Shown here in pieces: positions 23,301-36,400 of a stretch of 64,000 nt of DNA. Numbering within the stretch: position 1 is the stretch's first letter; each line of letters opens with the position of its first letter. Below the pieces are notes generated by a model. That model saw only the letters and a list, made by a program, of their open reading frames with translations. It did no database searches and was not told where the DNA came from. The DNA comes from Pomacea canaliculata (taxonomy: Eukaryota > Mollusca > Gastropoda > Architaenioglossa > Ampullariidae): assembly GCF_003073045.1 (NCBI RefSeq), contig NC_037592.1, positions 17,379,844 through 17,443,843 on the forward strand. Reading direction: 5' to 3'. A program made the position numbers and the translations under genes.

Positions 23301-25789
23301 ACCGTGTTTGTCTTAAATGTAAACCTACACGAATGCCTTCAAACGATGGAGGAGGCTGAGGGCGTGGGGTGGATACTTCGGCAGCTCTGGACGACCTGGG
23401 GGCTTCTGAGAAGAACGATGATTACTAAGACAATGGAGTGGGAGGGGGAGTCGTGACGTAACCTGCCGTGCACGCAGGAAGGTAAAAGAGTGAGCAAACT
23501 TACCTGTGGGCTTTTTTTTTATCCGCGCAGGTCTCGCCTTGGCGAAAACCGTTCCAGGTGCCTCACAACTGTGTTGGAGCGTTTCCAGTGCATTCTGCTG
23601 CCATGACTTGCACAATGCAATGTCTGGAACGAGACGAAATCTTTTAAGTAAATCTTGGAGAAAAATGAAGTGCTCTCGAAATAGTTGTTTCATCCCCTTC
23701 AGGTAGTTCCAACAGATTTTCTTTCTCTCCCTATATATATCACTTTTGTCTGCACGCACACACACACGCGCGTAAACATGGCTTTGATAACATACTCTCC
23801 TATCTCAAATTATAAGGCATGAAAATTTGTGAAGTGCATTCGTAGTTTTATGTCTAACGGTAAAAACGGAAACAATTTCTCCTGAATGTCTGGCACCTAT
23901 AATGAGGAGGGGAGGAGGGAAAGAAACCGTTATCTTGCTTATTCGCCCACCCCGACCCATGTTTATGAATTAATTTTCAAAAAGTTATTCCAAGGTGGAT
24001 CAAAAGCCCTCTTTATGTCTCAAAATATTTCGTGTTGGGTGGATGGTCGCGAGATAGCGAACCAAAAAAGAATCAAAGAAACCAAACTCAATCTTTCCCT
24101 CGATAAACACGCATGCAGGCGTAGGCATGTGGGTGGTGTATATATATAGGAAAGACGAAAAGAGATCAACAATCTCACATATCCAGTCTCAGATTGTATC
24201 GAAACTAGAGCGCAGAGAAAGATTCCCCCCTTACCCTGATTACAATCTGTGCCGCTCAAAACAATGGAAAGGCCACGTGTTTACTCAATCACTGTTTTGT
24301 GCCAATAAACACACAGACAATAACATTGAATTAAAGTATTTCTTTATTTAGTACATGAAACATTATCAGCCCATTTCATTGAAACAAATCATTTTAACAA
24401 CACGAATTCTAGCTCGGGCTGACATAACCCATGTTTACCCAATTCAGGAAAGGGATATCACTATTGTGTGTCCACCATTACCCTGAATGTAGGCAAGGAA
24501 TCGTTGTCTCATGGACTGAACCAGTGTTTTTAGACTCCTTTGAGGAACTGCTTGACACTCTTGCTGAAGAAACTGTCAGAGGTAGGGAGGTTGGGTCTAA
24601 GTTGTTGGCCCAGGTGTCAGGACAGGGCGGAGAGCGGGTCACCTTGACCAAAGTCTGCTCTTCCTGAGCCGGTTGACATGATAATTAAAAAGGCACGTAG
24701 AAACAGCAATGCTCTCCCAGGGCTCTACAATTACCGAGTTGTGTTGACAATGAATAGAGCTTGCATATGCACTGCTTTATTTCTATTTTTTAATTCTGCC
24801 TTTTTATAGGAATATAATGTAATTGCCCGCAGTTTTGTGGCGTTCAGGAATTTTGTTGCTGTCTTTTGCTTGACTGAGCACTGGATGGTCATCAAATTCA
24901 TGCTCACTGTTCACCCACACAACAAATTCATTGTAAAGATTTTGAAGGAATTGCTTACTGTTGGTACAAACACGATTAATAGAAATGTAGAAAATAATTA
25001 TGAATGTGGACTTTTCATTGTTTTGAGCAGTATATGTAGTCTGACCAACAAAACCTTTAAGGGCAACATTTTTTCTTTATGGTCGGGTTAAGTTCATTTT
25101 AGAATAATAATTCCCAAATATGAGTATATTATGGTTAATTTTTCAAGATATAAGCCTTCAAACATCGGCATTCTCACCTGCCAAAAGGAAAGCAGAAGAA
25201 AATTACTCTTACACTGGAGATAGCTGTTGGCGATATGTAAAATTTGTAACAGAATCTAGTAAATCTATGCATGTCTTCTATAGTCAGATAAGAAACATTG
25301 CTCAGATTGTCATGTTAAAGAAGGAATTTTTTGCCCAGAAAATGAAACGACTGATTTTGGAATACAGCCCCACAGCTTTGAACTTTATTTAGAAACTTTG
25401 TCGTTTGACTTAAGCTTAGAAAATAAAAAGGTCCAAATGAAGTTCACTCAACACACTGGTAACTCTTCTCCAGACCAAAATTTAATGTGTATTATTGTTA
25501 ATAAAATATAAACATATTTCAAATGGGTTTCTCTAAGATAAACTCTATTTTTTTGTTAAGTGATTAATTTCCAGCATTGTATTTTCATTTTATTGTTAAT
25601 TAAAACTGACTGTCTGTTTTCACCATTAAAAATACAAATTCCATACATATTTATTGATGTAAAAGCTTATTTATTCCTTATTTAACTGCGTGTAGAATTT
25701 ACTGTTTACTTACTCGCATGTGCTATGCTCAGGAAAAAACTATGTAGTATGATGTGAAGAGTGCATAGAATATTAAGACTCATTATAAA
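20391..25789. other. Non-coding stretch, one three-unit HSE-like site
   Basis: No gene is supported. Open frames at 21274-21836 and 23325-23765 have no recognisable domain. A three-unit heat-shock-element match lies at 20592-20604. The plus frames at 24837-25392 have faint retroelement flavour (FCLTEHWM, as in LINE endonuclease LTEHWL words) but are too decayed to assign. Confidence 0.4.
20592..20604. promoter_or_regulatory. Perfect three-unit heat-shock-element match
   Basis: GAATTTTCTGGAA fits nGAAnnTTCnnGAAn exactly and continues with AGAAG. This is the minimal trimeric HSF site. It is over 9 kb from the sHSP gene and next to no recognised promoter, so chance occurrence is likely. Confidence 0.25.
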
Positions 25790-25794
25790 GTGAT

Positions 25795-26125
25795 GTTATT
25801 CAGACATTCGCCAACAGATGTCTGTGCCACATCATCATCAGATGCCCCGAGAAACCAACCAAAAACCTGCCAGCCAAGACATCAGGAAGCGAAAGTGGGT
25901 CTGGATCGGTCACACCTTGCAAAAGCAGGCAGACAATTTAACAAGACAAGCTCTGGGCTGGAACAACAGGGGAGGCGCAGGGTTGGGAGACTCAGACAGA
26001 CATGGAGATGGAGCGAGGCGGAGGCGGCTGGCATGACATGGTCCCAACTGGAAAGGGACATCCAGAACCAGATCAGATGGCAGCCCTATACTTCAGTGGG
26101 GGTGAATAGGAACAAGAAGATAAAG
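25795..26125 (+). pseudogene. RTE-like LINE, C-terminal fragment (plus orientation)
   Basis: Across two frames it encodes the C-terminal tail typical of RTE-type endonuclease-reverse transcriptases: [11 protein letters not shown], then [39 protein letters not shown]. The same tail occurs on the minus strand at 36115-36500. Frameshifted and 5'-truncated, hence dead. Confidence 0.75.
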
Positions 26126-26348
26126 TGATATAAAAGATTAAAGGAAGATATGTTAAATTCTTCCCCATATAATGGTGAGTGAAAGATGGAAATAAAACTA
26201 GGTAAAAATGTGTCGAGGACGATAGAAAACAAATTTAGACTTTTATTAATAAACAATAAACACTTCTTAGACAGTATGACTGCATGTAATAGATGTCACT
26301 AGCCCAAGGCTTCACTCATCAGAAGACAGAACCAGGATATTTATGCAG

Positions 26349-26354
26349 TTTATT
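26349..26354 (-). terminator. Candidate poly(A) signal of THYN1
   Basis: TTTATT on plus reads AATAAA on minus, about 395 bases past the THYN1 stop. Other TTTATT words exist in this AT-rich region, so the choice is tentative. Confidence 0.3.
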
Positions 26355-26748
26355 TTTAAAACCAATTCATTTGCACAAAAAATTACAAAACCCTCTCATT
26401 CAAATAGTCTCATTTATGTTACAAACTACACAAATGATTATGCAGTATGATTGACTGGCATGTAATTGCAGTTTTGTTACAAACTACTCACAGCTGGCAA
26501 TATGTAATCTTGCGTCCTCTCAAGCTCTTCTGATCAAGAACACAAACACTAACTTTCAATTTTCCATTAGGAAAGAAAATTCCATGCATGAATGGAAAGT
26601 AATATACAAACACAATGCTGTAAAATAAGAAAGATAAAATCACAAATTAAACAAAGTATATTATTAAGATCATTTTGCAGAAGAAACATTTTTGCAAAAA
26701 AGAATCAAAATGCAGGTCTTCTCAGATTGAATAGTCTCACTTCCAACA

Positions 26749-29428
26749 TCAAAGTGAAGTCTTGGACAGATTGATAATGAAATCCCATTCATCTGTCAAA
26801 GAAAGAACAGTAAGGTAAGAATGTCAAACTGAAAGCTAAAAACTACATGCATATCTGTGTTACAACCGACATTGCAAACAAGGGGAGAAAACCAATGCTT
26901 CTCCTCTTGAATGTTATTAATAGGGTTTCTTTCTCAACATTGGCACATGGTTAAAAACATTTATTCTCATGCTGTACTTTCATTTACATTACTGATTTAC
27001 CATGCAAATGTGTAATCACACGTAATCTCTATTTGCTTATCAATAACAATGTGCAAACACACATGCACATATAAAATCATGTAGGAGTGTTTATACAGTC
27101 ATATAAATAAATGAATGCAGCAAAATGTTTATGAATGTATATGCAAGCACCTACATACAATCTATGCTCACCTTGGGAAACTGGCTGAACAGAAAGGCGT
27201 GCCCGCGTGAAAAGTGCCATATTTTGGAGAGGACCTCCATCTTTGACATGCTTCATGTGGATAGATTTCAATTCAGACAGAGAAACAAAACGATCCAGAG
27301 CAGACTTGTACTTGACATCCACCATGTACCATTTTGGATTATCGTGTTTACTTGAGCTAGACAAGACATAAAGAGATACATTTCAAATTTCAGATTTAAA
27401 GATTTTTAAAAAATCCTACAAGATTGTCACAGAAGTCAAATAAAATAATCATGATGTGAACTTTCTATCTATACTTGCAATTTACCTTGCATAAACACCT
27501 TTTTATAAAATTCAAACGTGCATACCATACCTATCAAAATGCGGATTTTCCTTCTCGAACTGTGTATGATCTGGATACCCAGACTTAACCACCTGCCATA
27601 ATTGGAAAAGCAAAAAACACAAAGATTTTCATTTTTTATCAGTTTAAAAAAAAACAAAAAACATTGCAGTTACAGGTTCTTGTATAACAACCACCTGCCT
27701 CTGTGCTCACTCTTTATGTTGGATATAGATTCACTCTTTCTCAAATATAGACTCTCTTTCGTACATCTAATGTTACATTTACTTGAGATGTCAAAGTTTT
27801 TTTAACAATAGGTCAACCACAAATGCTTCATAAAGGATCCAACATAAAGCTTAAGTGTGTTCCAGTATGCATTTTACTAATTTCTCTGCACAAGTATTAT
27901 TACGTGAGGAAAATATAAGTAATTAATGTAAATAACTCTTAAAAAGCTGACATATGGAAACCTGCTTAAATAAAACCGCTTTCAACATCTAAGACAAGTG
28001 TATAAAATCTGATATCTCTTATAAATCACCCTTGCAGATCAACAAAATGATGAGGCACTACCTTATTAGATACCAATTTTTATAACTACATAATGATGTG
28101 AGTCATACCTGGCAGATTCCAATGATCCCTGGTTCTTTGCAATTGCTGTGGTAGAAGAATACTTCATGTCCTTCTTTGATTTCATCACGAAGAAAATTGC
28201 GTGCCTGATACAGTCATCAGAAAAAACATTTTACTTCATTTCCGTCTAACATCTATCAAAGGTCTTGATTATTTCTTGGGCTTTTGCTTCCCCAGCATGC
28301 ATACTCCTTATAACTACCATGTTTTTAATTATCTTATTAGTAAATCTCGAAAGATATATTTCAATGATTATATATGGTTTGTAAAAGTTCTAGCTAACCC
28401 TTTCCTCCATCATAGTAATTTATACCTGGTAATTGCGGACTCCATCCCAGTGCTCTGTTTGATTTGGACGGTTCTTCAGATCATCAAAACTGAACTGTAG
28501 AGAACCCAATTAAGTCAGAAACACTTTGTTTTGGATAAAAATTGACTAATTTTATATGCAGTCAAGCTGCTAAATTTAGCATTCTTATAGTGGGATACAT
28601 TATGGCTTACATGCAGAGAAATACTATAAATGGTATTTGTACAAATACTAACTGCCCTCTTCAACTAGTGGCACATTATAGCTAATCTACTTGTCAGCAG
28701 ATAGATCTGAACTTAAGAAAAATGCACATTATCTTCTCCTCATGTATCATTGACAGGTCATATATTATGAAGAGATCTAGAGACCTACATCCTAGGGTCG
28801 ACATATCAAGCAAAAAAACTTACAATCATACATTTTAGGAACACATATAATACATATTACCACAAACATCTAGCGTTTCCTATACCTTCATGTCAACTCC
28901 ATTTTCAATACGCGAATCTGGTTCTGACTTGAGGAGCCAGTGAGTATAAACAAGTTTTCTCGCACTGGAGTCAGAGCTGATGGTCTTCTGATCATCTTTC
29001 CCTCTTGACCTTTTTGTTGATTTAGGTGGCACTTCTGATTGTTTATCATGCAGTTTCCTTTCTACTATAATAACAAAAGGTAACAGCTTATATTCGAGAA
29101 TACTTTACGTAGCTATTTCGTTACAATAAATGTAAACATTTTTGCTTGTGATCAAATTTGTCTTATCATCTTTGTAACCACAAAACTTGTCAAAGGAATT
29201 AATTCTGCACAAACCCATACCATCTGCATTTGTATATACATATAGTGTGTGTGTGTAATTCATTACAACGTAAAAAATGTGCAAGTAAAAGATAACCACG
29301 ACATTTCATGTACAAAGAGAAGAATTTTACGCTGTTCATTTGGTATATTTGATTTTCTTTAAAAAGAACTGGCATTTAAACACATGTCAGTCACCATCAA
29401 CAGTTTTTCTTTTCTTTCTTGGAGGCAT
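26749..29428 (-). CDS. THYN1: Thymocyte nuclear protein 1 homologue, EVE domain (222 aa)
   Basis: Seven coding exons on minus: 29395-29428, 28886-29064, 28426-28494, 28109-28204, 27531-27592, 27172-27356, 26749-26792. All have GT..AG borders with matching phases and total 669 nt including TGA. THYN1 is a nuclear EVE-domain protein (PUA-like fold, proposed to bind modified bases in nucleic acid). Residues 1-50 are a basic tail starting MPPRKKRK, a nuclear-localisation-like motif. The EVE domain runs about 52-220: HWLLKSEPDSRIE, HWDGVRNYQARNFLRD, VFFYHSNCKEPGIIG, YPDHTQFEKENPHFD, NPKWYMVDV, GGPLQNMALFTRARLSVQP. Length and motif order match vertebrate THYN1 (about 225 aa). It is head to head with LRRC56. 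Confidence 0.93.
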
Positions 29429-29650
29429 GGTCAGTTTATATGTCTAGTAACACAGGGTACGCTTCACAGAGAGAATGAAAGTCTGAGCATGGACGTGTAT
29501 ATAAGTTCGTGGTCTGAGGAAGGTTTACATTTCCCGCTGACCAAGTGTTTCCGGCGGAAGTGCAGCACTGCGCATGACAGGAGCAAGTAAAATTCCAACA
29601 TGACTGCTCCGCTTTCTGTTGTGGACTTACACCTACTGGCAAACAAACAA
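29429..29650. promoter_or_regulatory. Putative bidirectional promoter between THYN1 and LRRC56
   Basis: THYN1 starts leftward at 29428; the LRRC56 leader exon ends at a GTAAGG donor at 29811. The interval contains CCGGCGGAAGTGCAGC (an ETS-like CCGGAAG-type word at about 29551) and GCGCATG, and no TATA box. Transcription starts cannot be read from sequence, so the exact promoter span is an inference from the divergent layout. Confidence 0.4.
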
Positions 29651-29810
29651 GATCTCAATGTATATTGACGGTTGTGAAATGTACCAGGTAATACACAGGT
29701 TTCAAAATGTTTGATACTGAATCACATGTTAAATGTTACCTTGCAAGACTTGTGTAAATACCTGAGAGTATCTTGTTGTCATGGAAGCTTTGCTCGGTCG
29801 CAAAGTCATG
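29651..29810 (+). other. Probable LRRC56 5' non-coding exon with upstream ORF
   Basis: ATGGAAGCTTTGCTCGG... at 29781 leads in frame to a good donor, CATG|GTAAGG, at 29811. Splicing to the acceptor at 30446 (TTTCTTTTTGGCAG) would close this frame after 15 codons at a TAG, before the main ATG at 30476. So it reads as a leader exon with a short uORF. The 5' end is unknown. Confidence 0.4.
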
Positions 29811-30475
29811 GTAAGGTGTTTTATCCTGTAAATAAACCCATGTTATTATTATTATAGCTTCACCAAAACCAAATTAGCATAGCGAAAATTGCATCCTCCA
29901 TTGGATTTTTATAGAATAGCATCACAAGATGTATTAGGCTGTAAAGTAATTATTATTTACTCGTAATGATTGATGCAGGAGATCGATCGTCATAGTCCGT
30001 GAATCACACGGGGATGAAATTTATATCATAAAACTACACAATAAATTATCTTTGAAGCTAAGTCTTAATCGATTTTTTGCAGTTTTCCACAAGGCTGAAA
30101 TAGACCTAACAGAAAATATCAGGGAATCAATAGTGTATTTGCACAATATTTGTTGGCCTCAGATTATAGATATAAGAAAGCATAGTATGTATATGAGAAG
30201 TCTGAAGATGGAGAACACTTTTAAGTGTAAATTTGCGCTGAGTCAGTGTTTTTGCTGTATCTAATGATAAATGATGTTCTTTCTGATTAGTTTCTTGCAT
30301 CAATGTGATGGAGATAATCAGTTATTAAGATCACAATGTTCGAAAAAACTTTGTATGTTTTATTTAATTACCCAAAATGTTGCTCAGTTATTTCTTAAAG
30401 GACTGCAGAATTAATTGTTAAAAATATTAATTTTTCTTTTTGGCAGGTACATTTTCAATCATAGAATTGGAAGTA

Positions 30476-33400
30476 ATGGCACTTGCATTTCAGCGTCCTG
30501 TGTCACATAGGTAAATAAAACATTTCATGGTTTGAAAGTAGCTGCATGTATGTTAAGGTTTTATATATGTGTTTGTTTTATCAGCTTGTAATTTGTTTAA
30601 ATGGTTTCATACACTTTGTGAAGTTTGGTTTTACACTAAGTTTATCATTTATATTCACCATGACCATCTCACATCAGAGCATAGAAAATTTTTAATATTT
30701 AAATTTTAATTTTTTAACAGATTTCAAGATAAAACTTTATCTTTAGCACTTAAGGAGAAAAGGAATTTTATCTTAATGTTTTTGACATTGATTTTTTTGT
30801 GAATGTCAAGTGGTAGATTATTAACTTCATTATAACTTAGTGATAAATGTTCTACCTGCAGTGCATATAAGATGAACTCTACCCGGCGCCCACAAAGTGG
30901 CCTAACACGAGGCGTGCAAATCACTGAGCTGCCAGATGGGTGTATGAACCCAGATCCAGTTATCATGCAGGAAACAGACATTCTCATGGAACAGTACTTG
31001 TCCCCAACTAAATTGGTGTGTTTTTGTTATTTTATGGGACATGCAAGACCTTTAAAGATATATCTAACTAACATATTTAGTTCTTTAAGTGAAGGAAAAT
31101 GAGCAGATGAAGTGTTGTGAGCCATTTAGAAATGGCACTCTATAAATAATAAATAATCTTTATTATTATTATGTAAGTGAAAAAATAGTATGTTTGAAAA
31201 TTCTGTATGAAAATAGAAATATGAAAGTGTAAGTAAACAAAAGCAAGTAAACAGAAAACATTCAGTGTTCACATGGAAAATCTAGAATCATGCTAAAATC
31301 TAAGATGGTGTACACAATCTGAATGCATTGCTATTTTTATCAGGCCATACAAGAGGGTATTACAATGTTTATTGCTTCATGTCTAGCATAATGTTTACAG
31401 ACATCAGATCACTGTTTTATCATGTTTGTTCTTTTTCAGCAACTACTGGCAGGCACAGACAAACTCGACCAAGTCCAGTCTCTTGAATTAAGGGTAGACA
31501 CATCAGAAACAACATTAAATAACTTTGGAACACTCTTGCCTAACCTCACTGTCCTGAAACTCTCTGGCAGTCTGATCCCTTGTATCAGGTACAGAGCAAG
31601 TTGCCATCTGCTTTTGTTTCTGTCAGGTTTTAATCAGCATGTCATTCACTTCATCAGTTATATTCGTATATGACACTGCCCACATTGCTTCCTTTTTTTT
31701 AGCATTAGCTTATTATAATTATATTTAAAAAGAATGGTTCATTTCTGAAACATCTTTCACTCACCTTGTTCATTCAAAGTTTTTTTGAGGATTGTGTAGA
31801 CTTTTCTTCCCTTCTTGCCTAATACCAGTTTATTTTCTTGCATGCTCCTTTGTTATTGTCATACTTGTGACACTTGTCTGTACAGAGACCTTGGCTCTGC
31901 ATTGCATAAGCTGGAAGTACTCTGGATGCCTCGGTGCAGTCTGGAAGAATTGGATGGCATATCAGCCATGCTGCAACTACGGGAAGTTTACTTAGCATAC
32001 AATGAGTTGTCAGATTTATCACCGCTTAGCATGCTGGAGGAATTAGAAATCCTAGACTTGGAAGGGTGAGCTGAGATCAATGATCACAGTTGTGTATGTC
32101 ATTGTGTAATAATTTTCTTTAATATTGAAGGATTTCTTCTCCACCCCTAACCATAATTGTGGTTCAAGTCAGCCAGGAACATTTATATTACTTGTTCACT
32201 TATAATCAAAAGCATTATGTCCTAAAACAAAGTCCAGAAATTTTACATTTTTTGTCTTAAAACAAATGCCCACTAATCTTTGTGATTTGACTTCCTTTTT
32301 TTTTTTTTTTGTGGCCATGTGAGTCATTCATGCTCATATTCCTGACTTCTTTTACTCTAAACGTTTTAACAGATTTTCTTCAAACAAAATTATCCACTTG
32401 ATGTTTTTAAAGTCTTCTCTACAATATTTAGTATTCAAAGTTCTTTGCTCATATGTTGCAATTTTATACAGTAATTTAATTTTTTATTTCTAGAAACAAT
32501 TTAGATGACATTTGTCAAATCGAGTATTTGACCTTATGTCCCAAACTGGGTCAGCTGACTCTGGATGGAAACCCCATCTGTGTCAGACCAACACCAGATG
32601 CTCAAGAGGTAAAACTGCATACAGCCATTCACCTTCCTTACCAGTCACAAGGCTTAATATTTGTTATAAATGCAGTCAGACCTTGGTATTGGAATAAACC
32701 TCATTTCAGAAAATCACTCTAAGGAATAGTCATATTTTAAAATTTCTGTTATTCTTGTTAAATATGTTCTACCTCACTCTGGTCTACCTGAATTCTGGAT
32801 ATCCACTTTCCAGAAATAAGTTTACACATTGTATAACGACTAAATGTCTATCAATTCTGGCAGCATAAAAGAAATCAGCAACAGCTTCTTTATAATTAAT
32901 TACAGAATAAAATAAAAGTGAAGGTAATTCAGGAAAATGTCATACCTTCATTGAGTTCAGCAATGCAGTTTGCCAGCCTGCATATTTTGGATCTGCTTAT
33001 AAATCATGTTTATCCAGAGTTAGGTTTTTAGATCTGAGTTTTGGATGTTATAGCAGGACCAAGAATTTTTGGTTGGAGAACCTCAGTTTCCTGTGGAAAG
33101 AATTTTATACCTGTGCCTCTGATACTTAGGTTCTGTTATAAATGTTAGTTAGATTGACTGTAGTTTATTTTGCAAAGTCAATAATGCAGTGCAAGGATAG
33201 TTACAGTAACATATGGTTTATTCAAACTATTTATTATGTGGGAGTTACTGTACCATACTTTAATGTTGCTTGAAACAGTGTTATGTTTCTACCATTTTCT
33301 TTGTTCTTTTTTCAGGAAGATTACGACTACAGAGAAACCATAAAAAAGATTTTGCCAGCCCTTCTTACTCTGGATGATAAACCTACAGACGAAAGTGGTT

Positions 33401-36400
33401 CTGTAGCAACAAATGTCTTTGATGCTGATTGGGAGTATCTTGAAGAATTGCAGAGAGATGCCTTGGTTATGGAATCCAAGGAAAATGACAAAGAGACAGG
33501 TGTGTGAAGTATCCATCTATCCATCTTGTAACAAATATGTATGTGTGACAAAAAAATTAATAGTTTTACATTTACCAAATTTTGCTTTTAGATATTTAAA
33601 AATTAATGTGATGGAGCCAATAGATTTGATTTTCTCATTATTAAGTAATCACTTTCATTTATTGAGGACTAATATGTTTTCCAAGTATATTTACTGTAAG
33701 AAGTTCTTTACAGTACATTTTCTTTTAAACTCAGGCCTATAAATTTATATTACCACACAAAGTGCTTTATGGCTAGTGTCAGAGGCTGGAAGACCTACAA
33801 CTGCAGCCTTACAACCTGCCACATCATATAGACCAGGATCTGCACTCCGTCCTTCTTCTGGCTTTCGTCCAAGCAGTGCTGCCAGACGGCCAGCAACTCT
33901 GAGTGCAGGACGGCCCAGCAGTGCATCAAAAGAAAAGTCAAAGAGGCGACCAGCATCCAGTGGTGTGCATATCTTTTCTCTTGGGTCATTGCAAAATGTA
34001 TTAATGCATACAGAGCAATATTGTGTAAATTTGTATGATGTTACATGGCATTCAGACAAACAAGGGCAGTGTATGGTCTGTAGTCCTTTTACACCTTTTA
34101 CACTGTACCAGACTGTATGTAATATGCAGCATTACGTGTGTGGTGGATTGCTGTCAGTCTTCCGAGACCAAAGCTTAGCCTCTTGCAAAGTTCTCCGCAT
34201 TACCGTAGCCAATTCCTGCTTGCTGTGCTTCCATTGTGATTTGCCCTGCGGAGGGGAGGTAACCTGAATGACGGGGGAGGAGGGGCTTGTCATCTGACAT
34301 GAACACAATCATTGTTTATTCTTTGTTACTTCTCGAGGAGAACTCTCCAGGTTTTAGAACCATACAGTAGGACTGCCTTCACATTGGTGTTGAAGATGCG
34401 GGTCTTACTGCGGAAGAATAATAAGTCATCCATTCCTTGTGTTTTCTTTCTCTTTTCCCTAGAACTTCTGTACAGATTGTCTTCCAAATGCTCTTGAGTG
34501 TTGACCAGTGTTCTTCCACTGATTCTTCTGTCAGTCGTTAAATGGCCTCACATTTATTCTTGACTTCACAGTTATAAATTTCCCTTGTTCCCTTGCTCTT
34601 GAGGTACTGAGTACTTGAGCCAACTTGTGGTGTAGTCTGGATCAGTGAAGGACTTCAGCTTAATCTTGAAGGCTGTCACTAGGCGCCAGTGGTCTAAAGC
34701 AACATTTGCAACTCTTCTCACTCGGACATGTTGGAAACTCCTTCTCCACTTTCAAGCAACTGTTGTATGGTCAACACCATCATTGAGCAATGTCTAATTG
34801 ATAGATTGCTGATCATGTGACTCTTTCTTCATCCTGTTAATATATGTATAAACCCTTTCACACAAGAAAACTTTGGCTTAATAATTTCTTCTTTCCAAAT
34901 TGTACCAGTAAAGTATGCTTTCTCACCAGACGCAGTTGAAGGCACGGAAGCAGTCAGCAATCTGACCTGTGGCAATGTGGTGTGTGGAAATCCTTCCAAA
35001 GCGCTACGAGAGCGACGGAAAGCCAACACAAGTCAAGAACTGGTTAAAAAGTCTGAACCTGAGCTGCATGATGGTAGCTTGCAAACAGTAGGTAACACTT
35101 TATATGAGACTTAACATGCTAAAATAATCCTTCACATCATCTAGCAGTTGGTAACTATATCTCACTTCATCTAGTACTTTGTAAACCATACAGATTCTTA
35201 AAGAAAATGTACTCAGAGTAACCAATGTACCCAAGTATATTTTAATAAACTTTTTTTTCAGCATTTTATCCTGTTATTATACTTTGGTCCCAAACAATGT
35301 CTAGATTCAAAGAATATTTATCACAGCTTACTTGGTTATGGTCACTTAAATTTCCTGATAACTAAGGCAGATTGCTCAGTTTGTTGTTGGTCAACTGAAA
35401 TTCTGTGATTTGACATTTTCTTTGGATGATCTACCCAGCTCATCTCAATAATCTCTAGTCATTCCAGTTCTTAGAATTTCTAATTGTTCTGATCTTATAG
35501 AGCTGTGATAAAACAATACTCAGTTTTACAAGCTAAACCTGAAAGAAAGTATGCAGGACATTCTGTTGTCTTGATCTGAAGTTGATATGACCTGTGTAGG
35601 CAGCAGCCCAGGATGCACAGCTTGGTGTCAAGAAGACTGTCATTGACATAACTGATGTGGGCTCTATTGAGGACAAGGACATCAGTGACCTGCTGCATGA
35701 ACTGCAGTCTTGGAAAATAGAACACGAAAAGTCAGTTGACAAAGATTTTTTTATTCATTTAATGTATGAAAAAAAAACCTGTTCCATTCCATCAAAACAC
35801 ATGATCCTACTTAACTGCTGATGGAGGCCTAATATGCCATAGAAGGTAGTAAGTTTACATTATCCATGTTCTCTTTAGGGTTTGTTTGGAAAAGATAAAC
35901 CTTTCTTCGTATTCAGTTTTATTTCTGACCATTGTTTTCTTTGTTGTTGCTGTAAGCAATATGCTAAACTGCTGTTATGATTGTTAATGTAACAGAAGAA
36001 AAAATATCTTCATACAATATGCTATTAATTTTATCATGGTCATGTCTATCACAGTTACTTGATAATGGGTAAACACCAAAAGCTGCATGCTTGAATCTCT
36101 TAAAAATAAGTTTTAGTTTAGGGTTAGGGTTGCTACTGTTCGAGAAGCATAGGACTGCAACAACACCTCGCCAGCGGACCTGGTTTTGGGCAACCCCCTT
36201 CAGTTGCGCCCATGTGGTTCCGACGTCCTTTACCTCACTTTTGCTGTTCTTTTCCAAGACTGCTTTTGTCTCCCAACTCTCCTCTTCCCATGAGGATTCC
36301 AGTCAAGTGCCTGTTTGGCAACGGTGTCATTTGGTTTGTGCAGGGTGTGTCCCCATTTGTGCTTTTTGATGTCTTGGCTAGTGGAATTCTGCTTGGTTCT

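Noticed and set aside
23325..23765. 146-codon minus-strand frame
   Set aside because: Some helix-like sequence but no recognised family and no supporting exons.
24837..25392. Possible retroelement endonuclease remnant (FCLTEHWM)
   Set aside because: One short motif only; the surrounding sequence is AT-rich and does not continue the expected domain.
36115..36135. TTAGGG motif twice, as interstitial telomere
   Set aside because: Only two units, at the end of a LINE fragment; chance.
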